DNA of 7,866 bases from positions 1-7,866 of the forward strand of contig CAJUOR010000070.1 of the NCBI GenBank assembly GCA_910588165.1, read 5' to 3'. Positions 1-6,034 of the stretch are shown here, in pieces. The DNA is from an uncultured Thomasclavelia sp. (GTDB taxonomy: Bacteria > Bacillota_I > Bacilli_A > Erysipelotrichales > Coprobacillaceae). Position 1 is the first letter of the stretch; every line of letters starts with the position of its first letter. The notes under the pieces are model-generated. The model was not told the origin of the DNA. It made no database searches and saw only the letters and a program-made list of their open reading frames with translations. A program made the translations under genes and the position numbers.

Positions 1-879
1 GATGAGTTATTAGATGAACAAAAACTATTGCAAATGACTGTGGCATTAGCTTCTGATATTGAGAAACAGTTAGCTTTATATGTGGATAATTTCATGACAT
101 TTCCTTTAGTTATTCAATCAAAAATTGCCTTTAAGCCGTATAGTGTTGATGAAATCGGAATGTCTAAGGCTAAAATTATCGTATTTGAGGATATGGTTTT
201 AAAGATAAGTCAAGATGACCAAGAAGCAAGGCGAGAATATGAGATGTTAATATGGCTTAAAGATCACTTGCCTGTACCAAAAGTATTAGCTTTTGAAGTT
301 CAAGATGATAGGTGTTATTTATTGATGGAAAAAGCTAAAGGGGAAATAGCGTGTAGCGATGAATTGATGCGACAGCCCAAGCGCTTAACTCAAATTCTTG
401 CTGCTAGTTTGAAACAAATGTGGCAAGTAGATATAACCAACTGTCCTTACACTCATACCTTGAAGGAGCATTTGGCAGCTGCGACTTATCAGGTTGAAAA
501 TCAGCTTTATGATTTAGATAATGTTGAGCCGGAAACGTTTGGAGAAAATGGCTTTGAAAATCCCGAAGCATTGCTTGAATGGCTCAAAGTCCCCGGTTTT
601 GAAGAGGATTTAGTTTTCTCTCATGGTGATTTTTGTTTACCTAATATCTTTATCCAAGATGGAAAGCTGAGTAGTTTGATTGATTTAGGGCGAGCAGGGG
701 TAGCAGATAAATATCAAGATATTGCCCTATGCTATCGAAGTTTAAGCCATAATTTCAGTGGTAAATATACCGAAGTCAGTTATCCTGATTTTGATGCTAT
801 GGCACTTTTTGAGGCGTTAGGAATAGAACCTGATATGAAAAAGTTGAAATACTATATATTATTAGATGAGTTGTTTTAA
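1..879 (+). CDS. Aminoglycoside 3'-phosphotransferase-like kinase, 5' end unresolved
   Basis: Family role: transfers phosphate from ATP to a hydroxyl of aminoglycosides such as kanamycin, in the cytoplasm. Numbered from the ATG at 94, the visible signature is complete: ATP-binding Lys37 (VLKIS), Glu48 (RREYE), LPVPKV after it, the Brenner motif with His177, Asp179 (catalytic base) and Asn184 (HGDFCLPN), the metal-binding Asp197 (IDLGR), and the C-terminus YYILLDELF typical of APH(3') enzymes, whose last residues contact the drug. Starting at 94 gives 261 residues, close to the 264 of APH(3')-IIIa. However, no good Shine-Dalgarno precedes 94, the ATG at 34 or the TTG at 28, and the frame is open to the window edge, so the entry is drawn to base 1. 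The extra ~31 upstream residues look helical and match nothing I recognise. Enzyme class is confident. Actual substrate and any resistance phenotype are inferred only. Confidence 0.88.
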   Translation, partial: DELLDEQKLLQMTVALASDIEKQLALYVDNFMTFPLVIQSKIAFKPYSVDEIGMSKAKIIVFEDMVLKISQDDQEARREYEMLIWLKDHLPVPKVLAFEVQDDRCYLLMEKAKGEIACSDELMRQPKRLTQILAASLKQMWQVDITNCPYTHTLKEHLAAATYQVENQLYDLDNVEPETFGENGFENPEALLEWLKVPGFEEDLVFSHGDFCLPNIFIQDGKLSSLIDLGRAGVADKYQDIALCYRSLSHNFSGKYTEVSYPDFDAMALFEALGIEPDMKKLKYYILLDELF

Positions 880-921
880 ATACGAGGGACTTAAATAATA
901 GATGTATTCTATTTTTAAACA

Positions 922-930
922 TGATATAAT
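922..930 (+). promoter_or_regulatory. Extended -10 promoter for the FMN enzyme gene
   Basis: TGATATAAT is a perfect TATAAT at 925-930 preceded by the TGn extended -10 element. There is no convincing -35 box 16-19 bases upstream, which is tolerated by extended -10 promoters. Transcription would start near 937, leaving about 25 bases of leader before the ATG at 962. It lies in the gap after the phosphotransferase gene, so the next gene is probably its own unit. Confidence 0.6.
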
Positions 931-946
931 GATTAAAGTTAAAATA

Positions 947-953
947 AAAGGAG
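947..953 (+). promoter_or_regulatory. Ribosome binding site that fixes the start at 962
   Basis: AAAGGAG sits 8 bases before the ATG at 962. The same frame is open further upstream to an ATG at 902, but that ATG lacks a ribosome binding site and lies upstream of the predicted promoter's transcription start, so 962 is the start used. Confidence 0.85.
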
Positions 954-961
954 AGCATAAA

Positions 962-1984
962 ATGACATATGATGAGATTTTAGTTGAAGCTAGAAAAAAT
1001 ATCGGAAAATATTGCAAGGCTTGCCCTGAATGTAATGGTAGAGCTTGTCGTAACCAAATGCCAGGACCCGGCGCTAAAGGAATTGGCGATACAGCAATTC
1101 GTAATTATGAAAAATGGAAAGAAATCAGAATCCAAATGGATACCTTATGCGAGAATAAGGAAGTGTGTACGGATTTTGAAATCTTCGGAAAACAATTTAA
1201 AGCGCCTATTTTTGCCGGTCCGGTTGGGGCTGTTAATTTGCACTATGGGGATTTATATAACGATATGTCTTATAATGATATTTTAGTATCTGCTTGTGCG
1301 AATTACGGTATTGCCGCATTTACCGGAGATGGTGTTAATCCTGAGGTGATGAAGTCTGCGACCCAAGCCATTCAAAAACAAAATGGGTTAGGTGTACCGA
1401 CAATTAAACCATGGAATTATGAAACTGTCTGTGAGAAAATGGCGCTAGCCAAACAAGCGAATGCTTTTGCGGTTGCGATGGATATTGATGCAGCAGGACT
1501 TCCGTTCTTAAAAAATCTGATGCCCCCTGCCGGTAGTAAATCAGTGGCAGAATTAAAGGAAATTATTACCGCTTGTCCGACACCGTTTATTGTAAAAGGT
1601 ATTATGAGTGTTAAAGGTGCTTTAAAGGCAAGGGAAGCCGGAGCAAGTGCGATTGTTGTTTCAAATCATGGTGGACGAGTTTTAGACCAATGTCCAAGCA
1701 CTGCTGAGGTATTGAAAGATATCGTCGAAGCTGTCGGTAAAGATATGAAAATCTTTGTTGATGGTGGCATTCGTTGTGGGACGGATATTTTTAAAGCATT
1801 AGCTTTAGGTGCAGATGCGGTCATTATTGCCAGACCATTTGTCACAGCAGTCTATGGTGGTGGATATGAAGGGGTAGGCATCTATGTCGATAAGCTTGTT
1901 TCGGAGTTAAAAGATACGATGGCGATGTGCGGTGCTCATTCACTAGATGAAATTACATCAGATATGATTTTTGGAAATAAATAA
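962..1984 (+). CDS. FMN-dependent alpha-hydroxy-acid oxidizing protein (lactate oxidase/glycolate oxidase superfamily)
   Basis: A 340-residue TIM-barrel flavoprotein. Family members oxidise 2-hydroxy acids through FMN. Catalytic and FMN motifs in order: Asp174 in the MDID strand, Lys212 (VKGI), SNHGGRVLD with active-site His236, Arg239 and Asp242, then VDGGIR (Asp267, Arg271) and the phosphate-binding end GADAVIIARPF (Arg291). Odd features: Cys18, Cys21, Cys24 and Cys29 form a C-x2-C-x2-C-x4-C cluster near the N-terminus. The usual substrate tyrosine in the Y-x-x-G-G-A-G-D-E segment is replaced by MPGPGAKGIGD (33-43), and the second usual tyrosine (LYV strand) is not evident in GVPTIKP (144-150). 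The substrate therefore cannot be assumed to be lactate or glycolate. The start at 962 has a strong ribosome binding site; a promoter precedes it and a terminator follows. Family assignment is sure, the reaction is not. Confidence 0.88.
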   Translation: MTYDEILVEARKNIGKYCKACPECNGRACRNQMPGPGAKGIGDTAIRNYEKWKEIRIQMDTLCENKEVCTDFEIFGKQFKAPIFAGPVGAVNLHYGDLYNDMSYNDILVSACANYGIAAFTGDGVNPEVMKSATQAIQKQNGLGVPTIKPWNYETVCEKMALAKQANAFAVAMDIDAAGLPFLKNLMPPAGSKSVAELKEIITACPTPFIVKGIMSVKGALKAREAGASAIVVSNHGGRVLDQCPSTAEVLKDIVEAVGKDMKIFVDGGIRCGTDIFKALALGADAVIIARPFVTAVYGGGYEGVGIYVDKLVSELKDTMAMCGAHSLDEITSDMIFGNK

Positions 1985-1988
1985 ATGT

Positions 1989-2040
1989 AAAAAGGACTTT
2001 GAATGTTAGCTGTATTTAAGCTAATGTCAAAGCCTTTTTT
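1989..2040. terminator. Bidirectional intrinsic terminator between convergent genes
   Basis: Long inverted repeat: AAAAAGG-CTTTGA on the left pairs with TCAAAG-CCTTTTT on the right, with an inner TTAGCT/AGCTAA stem. A T-run ends it on the plus strand (2035-2040), and the A-run at 1989-1993 gives a T-run on the minus strand. It serves the FMN enzyme gene (+) and, in the other direction, the queH end of the queuosine cassette. The gap 2041-2079 holds nothing else I can identify. Confidence 0.88.
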
Positions 2041-2079
2041 GATGAAATATTTGATTTATAAAGCTAATTATAAAACTGC

Positions 2080-2712
2080 TTATTTGAATAGATGGCTCAT
2101 GCTGTAAGGACAGCCACAATAATCTTGGCGATACATCTTGTATATTTCACAAAGATCAATAGATAAATCAATCCCTTTATTCTTTTTGAAATCTGAACAG
2201 AAATACTTAACATCAGGATAATCTTTTTGGATTTTAAGACCAATCTCATTGATGACCTGTGAATTTTTCAAACGGCTTAAAGTAAGAACAGTTGCACAAT
2301 AATCATAATGATGCTCATGAGCATATTGCATAGCTTCTTGAATCCGCATGGCGTAACAAAGATGACAACGCTCTTGACCTTCACGGTCGTTTTTCCTTTT
2401 GTTTGCCCAAGCCAAAAAGCTTTTGGGTTCATATCTAGCTTCGACTAACTGAATATTCGCCTGATAATCATGATTAAATTGCGGTAGGAAAGCCTTCAAT
2501 TCTTGAAGTCTTCGCACATATTCGGTTTGAGGAAAGATATTGGAATTTGTATAATAAATAGTAATATCAAAATAATCGTATAGCTGAACAAGCACACTAG
2601 AAGCACATGGACCACAGCAAGCATGAAGTAAAAGCTTAGGCTTTTGGGCTAATTTGCCAATAGCATACAATTCTCTTAAAGAGGCATCATAGGTATTTTG
2701 CGGTCTTTTCAT
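2080..2712 (-). CDS. queH: Epoxyqueuosine reductase QueH
   Basis: Catalyses the last step of queuosine synthesis, reducing epoxyqueuosine to queuosine in the wobble position of tRNA. QueH is the non-homologous replacement of the cobalamin-dependent QueG. The 210-residue protein shows the family's cysteine pattern: HACCGPC with Cys32, Cys33 and Cys36 near the N-terminus, ERCHLC with Cys116 and Cys119, and DYCGC with Cys199 and Cys201. In this family such cysteines hold an iron-sulfur cluster and an additional metal. The length is normal. The start codon overlaps the queA stop by one base (TAATG). No Shine-Dalgarno is visible, so translation is probably coupled to queA. It is the last gene of the tgt-queA-queH cassette and ends before a bidirectional terminator. 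Confidence 0.93.
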   Translation of the reverse strand: MKRPQNTYDASLRELYAIGKLAQKPKLLLHACCGPCASSVLVQLYDYFDITIYYTNSNIFPQTEYVRRLQELKAFLPQFNHDYQANIQLVEARYEPKSFLAWANKRKNDREGQERCHLCYAMRIQEAMQYAHEHHYDYCATVLTLSRLKNSQVINEIGLKIQKDYPDVKYFCSDFKKNKGIDLSIDLCEIYKMYRQDYCGCPYSMSHLFK

Positions 2713-3737
2713 TATTCAATCAACATACTATCGCCAAATGAGAAGAAGCGATATTTTTCTTCTACGGCGTGATGATAAGCCTTGAAAATTAAATCTTTAC
2801 CCGCCAATGAACTCACCAACATAATCAAAGTTGATTTAGGCAAGTGAAAATTTGTAATCAGGGCATCAACAGCTTTCCATTCATAACCCGGATAAATGAA
2901 AATATTTGTGTTTTCTTTGGTTGCCTTGAAACAGTTATATTTATTGTAGACTGACTCTAAAACACGTGTTGAAGTTGTTCCTACACTAATGATGCGCTGA
3001 TGGTTTGCCTTTGCCTGATTGAGAATTTGAGCCGCTTCTTCACTCATCTCATAGTACTCGCTATGCATCGTATGGTTTAGGACATCATCGGTTTTGACCG
3101 GACGGAATGTTCCTAAACCGACATGAAGGGTAACATCAACAATTTTAACACCTTTAGCGATAATTTTTTCATTGATTTGAGGTGTGAAGTGAAGTCCGGC
3201 TGTTGGGGCTGCGGCACTGCCTTCGATTTTAGCGTAAACTGTATTGTAGCGATTAGGCTCGCTCAACTTTTCCTTAATGTAAGGTGGTAAAGGCATTGTG
3301 CCTAATTGATCTAGGACTTCATAGAAAATCCCCTCATAAAGCATTTCAAAAATACGAATGCCTTCGTCCTTGACTTTAATACATTTAGCTTGCAGTTGTC
3401 CATCACCGAAACTGATTAATGTATCAACTTTAACGATTTTGGCATTACCGACTAGACACTCCCAAACATTGTTACCTAAATCCTTCAATAATAACACTTC
3501 CACATGACCATTGGTTGCCGTTTTTGTGCCATATAAACGAGCCGGAATCACTTTGGTGTTGTTTCTGACTAATACATCGCCTTCATGAAGATAATCGACA
3601 ATGTCATAAAAGTGTTTATCTTCAATGGTTTGTTTTTGGCGATTAACGACCATTAAACGTGAGTGATCTCGTTTTTCTAATGGCGTTTGAGCAATCAATG
3701 CTTCGGGTAAATCAAAATCAAATTCACTTAATTTCAT
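2712..3737 (-). CDS. queA: S-adenosylmethionine:tRNA ribosyltransferase-isomerase
   Basis: Transfers and rearranges the ribosyl part of SAM onto preQ1 in tRNA, giving epoxyqueuosine. The 341-residue protein is full length and collinear with the family: MKLSEFDFDLP start, RNNTKVIPARL (58-68), GSAAAPTAGLHFT (173-185), HVGLGTFRPV (205-214), VGTTSTRVLE (252-261), NFHLPKSTLIMLVSS (296-310) and the C-terminal YRFFSFGDSMLI. Only two bases separate it from the tgt stop codon. Its ribosome binding site (GAAAGGG) lies inside the last codons of tgt, and its own stop codon overlaps the queH start. All three are therefore expected on one transcript. No frameshift or missing motif is seen. Confidence 0.96.
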   Translation of the reverse strand: MKLSEFDFDLPEALIAQTPLEKRDHSRLMVVNRQKQTIEDKHFYDIVDYLHEGDVLVRNNTKVIPARLYGTKTATNGHVEVLLLKDLGNNVWECLVGNAKIVKVDTLISFGDGQLQAKCIKVKDEGIRIFEMLYEGIFYEVLDQLGTMPLPPYIKEKLSEPNRYNTVYAKIEGSAAAPTAGLHFTPQINEKIIAKGVKIVDVTLHVGLGTFRPVKTDDVLNHTMHSEYYEMSEEAAQILNQAKANHQRIISVGTTSTRVLESVYNKYNCFKATKENTNIFIYPGYEWKAVDALITNFHLPKSTLIMLVSSLAGKDLIFKAYHHAVEEKYRFFSFGDSMLIE

Positions 3738-3739
3738 TT

Positions 3740-4876
3740 CTAAAACGCCCTTTCATAAACATCTCGACCATATAATTCTAAAAATTCTTCTTTAAAATCC
3801 GCTAAGCGATCTTCACGGATAGCCTGACGAATATCTTCCGCTAATTTTAATAAGAAGCGCACATTGTGAATAGACAATAAACGTTTGCCAAATAATTCAT
3901 CTGTTTTGTGCAAATGTCTTAAATAAGCTTTCGTATAGTTTCTACACGTATAGCAATCACAACGATCATCTAAAGGGGTGAAATCTTCTTTGTATTTTTC
4001 GTTATTGATATTGATACGACCATGGCTTGTCATCAAAGCCCCATGTCTTGCGACACGTGTAGGTAAAACACAGTCAAACATATCTATTCCACGCATCGCA
4101 CATTCAATTAAGTCAATCGGATTACCAACACCCATCAAATATCGAGGTTTATCTTCAGGTAACCATTTGATAGCGTCTTCTACCATTTTATACATGACAT
4201 CTTTAGGTTCACCGACACTTGTTCCACCGATAGAGTAGCCGGGGAAGTCCATTTCAACTAACGCTTTAGCACATTGTTCTCTCAAGTCCTCAAAAGCTCC
4301 GCCTTGCACGATGCCAAATAGAGCTTGTTTATCTGTATTTTTGTGAGCTTCTTTCCCGCGCTTAGCCCAACGAATCGTGCGTTCAACACTGTTTTTCATA
4401 TATTCGTGGGTACAAGGGTAGGGGGCACATTCATCTAGGCTCATAATCATATCCGCCCCAAGCTTATTTTGAATATCAATGGCTTTTTCAGGGGAAAGGA
4501 AAAGATTACTGCCATCTAAAATACTTTTGAAGTAAACACCTTCTTCCTCAATTTTTCTAGTTTTACCTAATGAAAAAACTTGGAAGCCACCGCTATCTGT
4601 CAACATCGGACCTTTGTAATTCATAAATTGATGTAAACCACCGGCTTTCGCTACAATATCTTCGCCGGGTCTTAACCATAAATGGTAAGTGTTACTTAAA
4701 ATTACTTGGGATTTCATTTCGTATAATTCTTCAGGACTAATCCCTTTAACTGTTGCCAGTGTTCCGACAGGCATAAACATCGGTGTTTCCACATCACCAT
4801 GTGGGGTATGTAGGATTCCGTAACGTGCTCCTGTCTGTTTACATATATGTTTTAGTTCATACCAAATAGCACTCAT
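3740..4876 (-). CDS. tgt: tRNA-guanine transglycosylase (bacterial type)
   Basis: Exchanges the wobble guanine of tRNAs for Asp, Asn, His and Tyr with preQ1. The 378-residue protein is complete: LTDSGGFQVFSL with the general acid/base Asp94, SLDEC with substrate-binding Asp148, GIVQGG (188-193), MFDCVLPTR with the nucleophile Asp268, and a zinc site Cys306, Cys308, Cys311 and His337 with the spacing expected for the family. One departure: the base-recognition loop usually read as GGLSVGEP or GGLAVGE is GGTSVGEP here, with Thr219 where Leu is normal. Translation starts at an ATG 8 bases after AAGGAG. It is the first gene of the tgt-queA-queH cassette and lies 44 bases downstream of a small gene that ends in a terminator. 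No separate promoter is evident in that gap. Confidence 0.97.
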   Translation of the reverse strand: MSAIWYELKHICKQTGARYGILHTPHGDVETPMFMPVGTLATVKGISPEELYEMKSQVILSNTYHLWLRPGEDIVAKAGGLHQFMNYKGPMLTDSGGFQVFSLGKTRKIEEEGVYFKSILDGSNLFLSPEKAIDIQNKLGADMIMSLDECAPYPCTHEYMKNSVERTIRWAKRGKEAHKNTDKQALFGIVQGGAFEDLREQCAKALVEMDFPGYSIGGTSVGEPKDVMYKMVEDAIKWLPEDKPRYLMGVGNPIDLIECAMRGIDMFDCVLPTRVARHGALMTSHGRININNEKYKEDFTPLDDRCDCYTCRNYTKAYLRHLHKTDELFGKRLLSIHNVRFLLKLAEDIRQAIREDRLADFKEEFLELYGRDVYERAF

Positions 4877-4898
4877 AAATTCATCTCCTTCTTGTCCA

Positions 4899-4922
4899 AT
4901 AAAAAAACTGCGGATGCAGTTT
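4899..4922 (-). terminator. Intrinsic terminator between the 108-residue gene and tgt
   Basis: Read on the minus strand: AAACTGC, loop ATCC, GCAGTTT, then more T. This is a 7-bp stem that begins inside the TAA stop codon of the upstream gene. Only 22 bases separate the T-run from the tgt start, and these are largely taken up by the tgt ribosome binding site. It must be leaky, regulated, or bypassed by a promoter I cannot see. Confidence 0.75.
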
Positions 4923-5247
4923 AATCCTTGAAGTATGGTGACGTTTTGGATACGTTAAAACGGCTGTTGATACCATCTTTAGCTGCCTTCATTTCAAATC
5001 CTGCTTTGACCATAGCTCCTTTAATTTGACCGTTTGTGACATAGAAACCATCTTCTAATGAGCTGAAAGTTTGTTTAATATCATAAGAAGTAATCTGAGT
5101 ATTGATTGTCTTAACGGCATTAAAATTGGCTTTGCACCAATTCACTAAGATTTCTTGTTTTTCATTTGATAATGCTTCAAAATGACTTTCCTGATTGGCA
5201 CGTGCCAAATTTTCATTTTTAGCTAGACATTGTGTTGTCTGACTCAT
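4921..5247 (-). CDS. Unrecognised 108-residue protein
   Basis: I do not recognise this protein with confidence. It is a real gene by its signals: a good ribosome binding site (AGAGGAG, 7 bases before the ATG), a TATAAT promoter upstream and an intrinsic terminator at its stop. It is soluble and near neutral to slightly basic, with no signal peptide or membrane segment. The N-terminal 20 residues are polar and probably loose. A helix follows around 23-45. The segment 54-100 (SYDIKQTF, DGFYVTNGQIKGAMVKAGF, NSRFNVSK) reads like one compact helix-turn-strand domain. From memory, a similar pattern of SY-x-[IL]-K followed by Y-x-T-N-x-x-[FI]-K-x-A-M-x-x-[AC]-G-[FY] occurs in small proteins of Gram-positive phages and mobile elements; that resemblance is weakly held. 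It is codirectional with tgt but separated from it by the terminator. Confidence 0.8.
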   Translation of the reverse strand: MSQTTQCLAKNENLARANQESHFEALSNEKQEILVNWCKANFNAVKTINTQITSYDIKQTFSSLEDGFYVTNGQIKGAMVKAGFEMKAAKDGINSRFNVSKTSPYFKD

Positions 5248-5276
5248 TATATCACTCCTCTTTATTTATAACGACC

Positions 5277-5289
5277 TCTATTATATAGA
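5277..5289. promoter_or_regulatory. Minus-strand -10 box inside a palindrome
   Basis: TCTAT-TAT-ATAGA is a perfect 5-3-5 palindrome. Read on the minus strand it contains TATAAT (complement of 5280-5285), placed so that transcription of the 108-residue gene would start near 5273, about 25 bases before its ATG. The -35 region is poor. The palindrome could be an operator or simply a by-product of an AT-rich -10 box. Confidence 0.5.
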
Positions 5290-5290
5290 A

Positions 5291-5317
5291 AAAAAGTACT
5301 AAAATAAAGCACTTTTT
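5291..5317. repeat. Imperfect inverted repeat in the divergent promoter region
   Basis: AAAAAGTAC (5291-5299) and GCACTTTTT (5309-5317) pair with one mismatch around an 8-9 base AT spacer. No gene ends here, so it is not needed as a terminator. It could be an operator or curved promoter DNA between the divergent 108-residue gene and rubrerythrin. A second small repeat, AAGCA-AAA-TGCTT, lies at 5336-5348. Confidence 0.35.
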
Positions 5318-5347
5318 ATCTTTTTTTATTTTTTTAAGCAAAATGCT

Positions 5348-5375
5348 TTCTAATTCTTAGCAAATAGTTTAAAAT
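5348..5375 (+). promoter_or_regulatory. Possible rubrerythrin promoter
   Basis: TAAAAT at 5370-5375 is the best -10 candidate, because it leaves a leader of about 26 bases. The hexamer TTCTAA at 5348-5353 is a weak -35 with a 16-base spacer. A run of T and A tracts upstream (about 5318-5335) could act as an UP element. A second TAAAAT at 5383 is too close to the ribosome binding site to be the -10. Confidence 0.35.
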
Positions 5376-5407
5376 AAGGTTGTAAAATTAAAAGGAGGAA
5401 ATTAACA

Positions 5408-5953
5408 ATGGCTAAATTTGTATGTAGTGTCTGTGGTTATGTTCATGAAGGAGACAGCGCACCTGAACAATGCCCGGTTTGTAAAGTAGGAGCAGATAAA
5501 TTCACTAAACAGGATGATGAAATGTCATGGGCTGCTGAACACGTTGTAGGTGTTGCTCAAGGTGTTTCTGAAGATATCATCGCTGATTTACGTGCAAACT
5601 TCGAAGGTGAATGCACAGAAGTAGGAATGTATCTTGCAATGGCACGTGTTGCTCATCGTGAAGGATACCCAGAAGTTGGTATGTATTATGAAAAAGCAGC
5701 TTGGGAAGAAGCTGAACATGCTGCAAAATTTGCTGAATTATTAGGAGAAGTTGTTACTGATTCTACTAAGAAAAACTTAGAATTACGTGTAGCTGCTGAA
5801 AACGGAGCAACTGCAGGTAAAACTGACTTAGCTAAACGTGCTAAAGCTGCTAACTTAGATGCTATCCATGATACAGTTCATGAAATGGCTAGAGATGAAG
5901 CTAGACATGGTAAAGCTTTTGCCGGATTATTAGCTAGATACTTCGGTAAATAA
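5408..5953 (+). CDS. Reverse rubrerythrin (N-terminal rubredoxin plus diiron ferritin-like domain)
   Basis: Non-haem iron peroxidase of anaerobes that reduces hydrogen peroxide in the cytoplasm with electrons passed from its rubredoxin centre. Residues 1-33 are the rubredoxin part: Cys6, Cys9, Cys22 and Cys25 (CSVC, CPVC) bind one iron. Residues ~52-180 are the four-helix diiron domain, with iron ligands read as Glu68 (EGE), Glu101 and His104 (EAEH), Glu131 (AENGAT), and Glu164 and His167 (EARH). In classical rubrerythrin the order is reversed, so this is the 'reverse' type described from clostridia. The gene has a textbook AAAGGAGG site 9 bases before the ATG, and its codons are strongly biased to a few (GCT, GAA, AAA, TTA), suggesting very high expression. 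It is transcribed away from the 108-residue gene and followed by a strong terminator. Family is certain; the peroxidase role is from family knowledge. Confidence 0.95.
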   Translation: MAKFVCSVCGYVHEGDSAPEQCPVCKVGADKFTKQDDEMSWAAEHVVGVAQGVSEDIIADLRANFEGECTEVGMYLAMARVAHREGYPEVGMYYEKAAWEEAEHAAKFAELLGEVVTDSTKKNLELRVAAENGATAGKTDLAKRAKAANLDAIHDTVHEMARDEARHGKAFAGLLARYFGK

Positions 5954-5965
5954 TAGGCTGAATCT

Positions 5966-5995
5966 AAAGATGTGTCGCAAGATACATCTTTTTTT
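5966..5995 (+). terminator. Rubrerythrin terminator with GCAA tetraloop
   Basis: AAAGATGTGTC and GATACATCTTT form an 11-bp stem (one G-U pair) closed by the stable GNRA-type loop GCAA, followed by a T-run. It begins 12 bases after the rubrerythrin stop and 39 bases separate its end from cutC. Confidence 0.93.
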
Positions 5996-6034
5996 AAAAA
6001 TAAAAGGTATTAGGCTAAGAGATGAGGTAAGACT

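Noticed and set aside
1..30. Remnant of a tandem phosphotransferase copy, since the edge reads DELLDE and the gene ends LLDELF
   Set aside because: The match is only a few codons of common acidic and leucine residues, well within chance.
902..961. Longer N-terminus for the FMN enzyme starting at 902
   Set aside because: It lacks a ribosome binding site, would lie upstream of the -10 box and predicted transcription start, and is not part of the family's usual N-terminus.
3978..4238. Plus-strand open frame opposite tgt
   Set aside because: It is a shadow of the tgt coding sequence with no ribosome binding site or family resemblance. The same applies to the frames at 984-1286, 6252-6461 and 6385-6624.
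4877..5272. A preQ1 riboswitch controlling the queuosine cassette
   Set aside because: The leader of tgt is only a terminator plus ribosome binding site. The leader of the 108-residue gene is about 25 bases. Neither contains a preQ1-type pseudoknot sequence that I can see.
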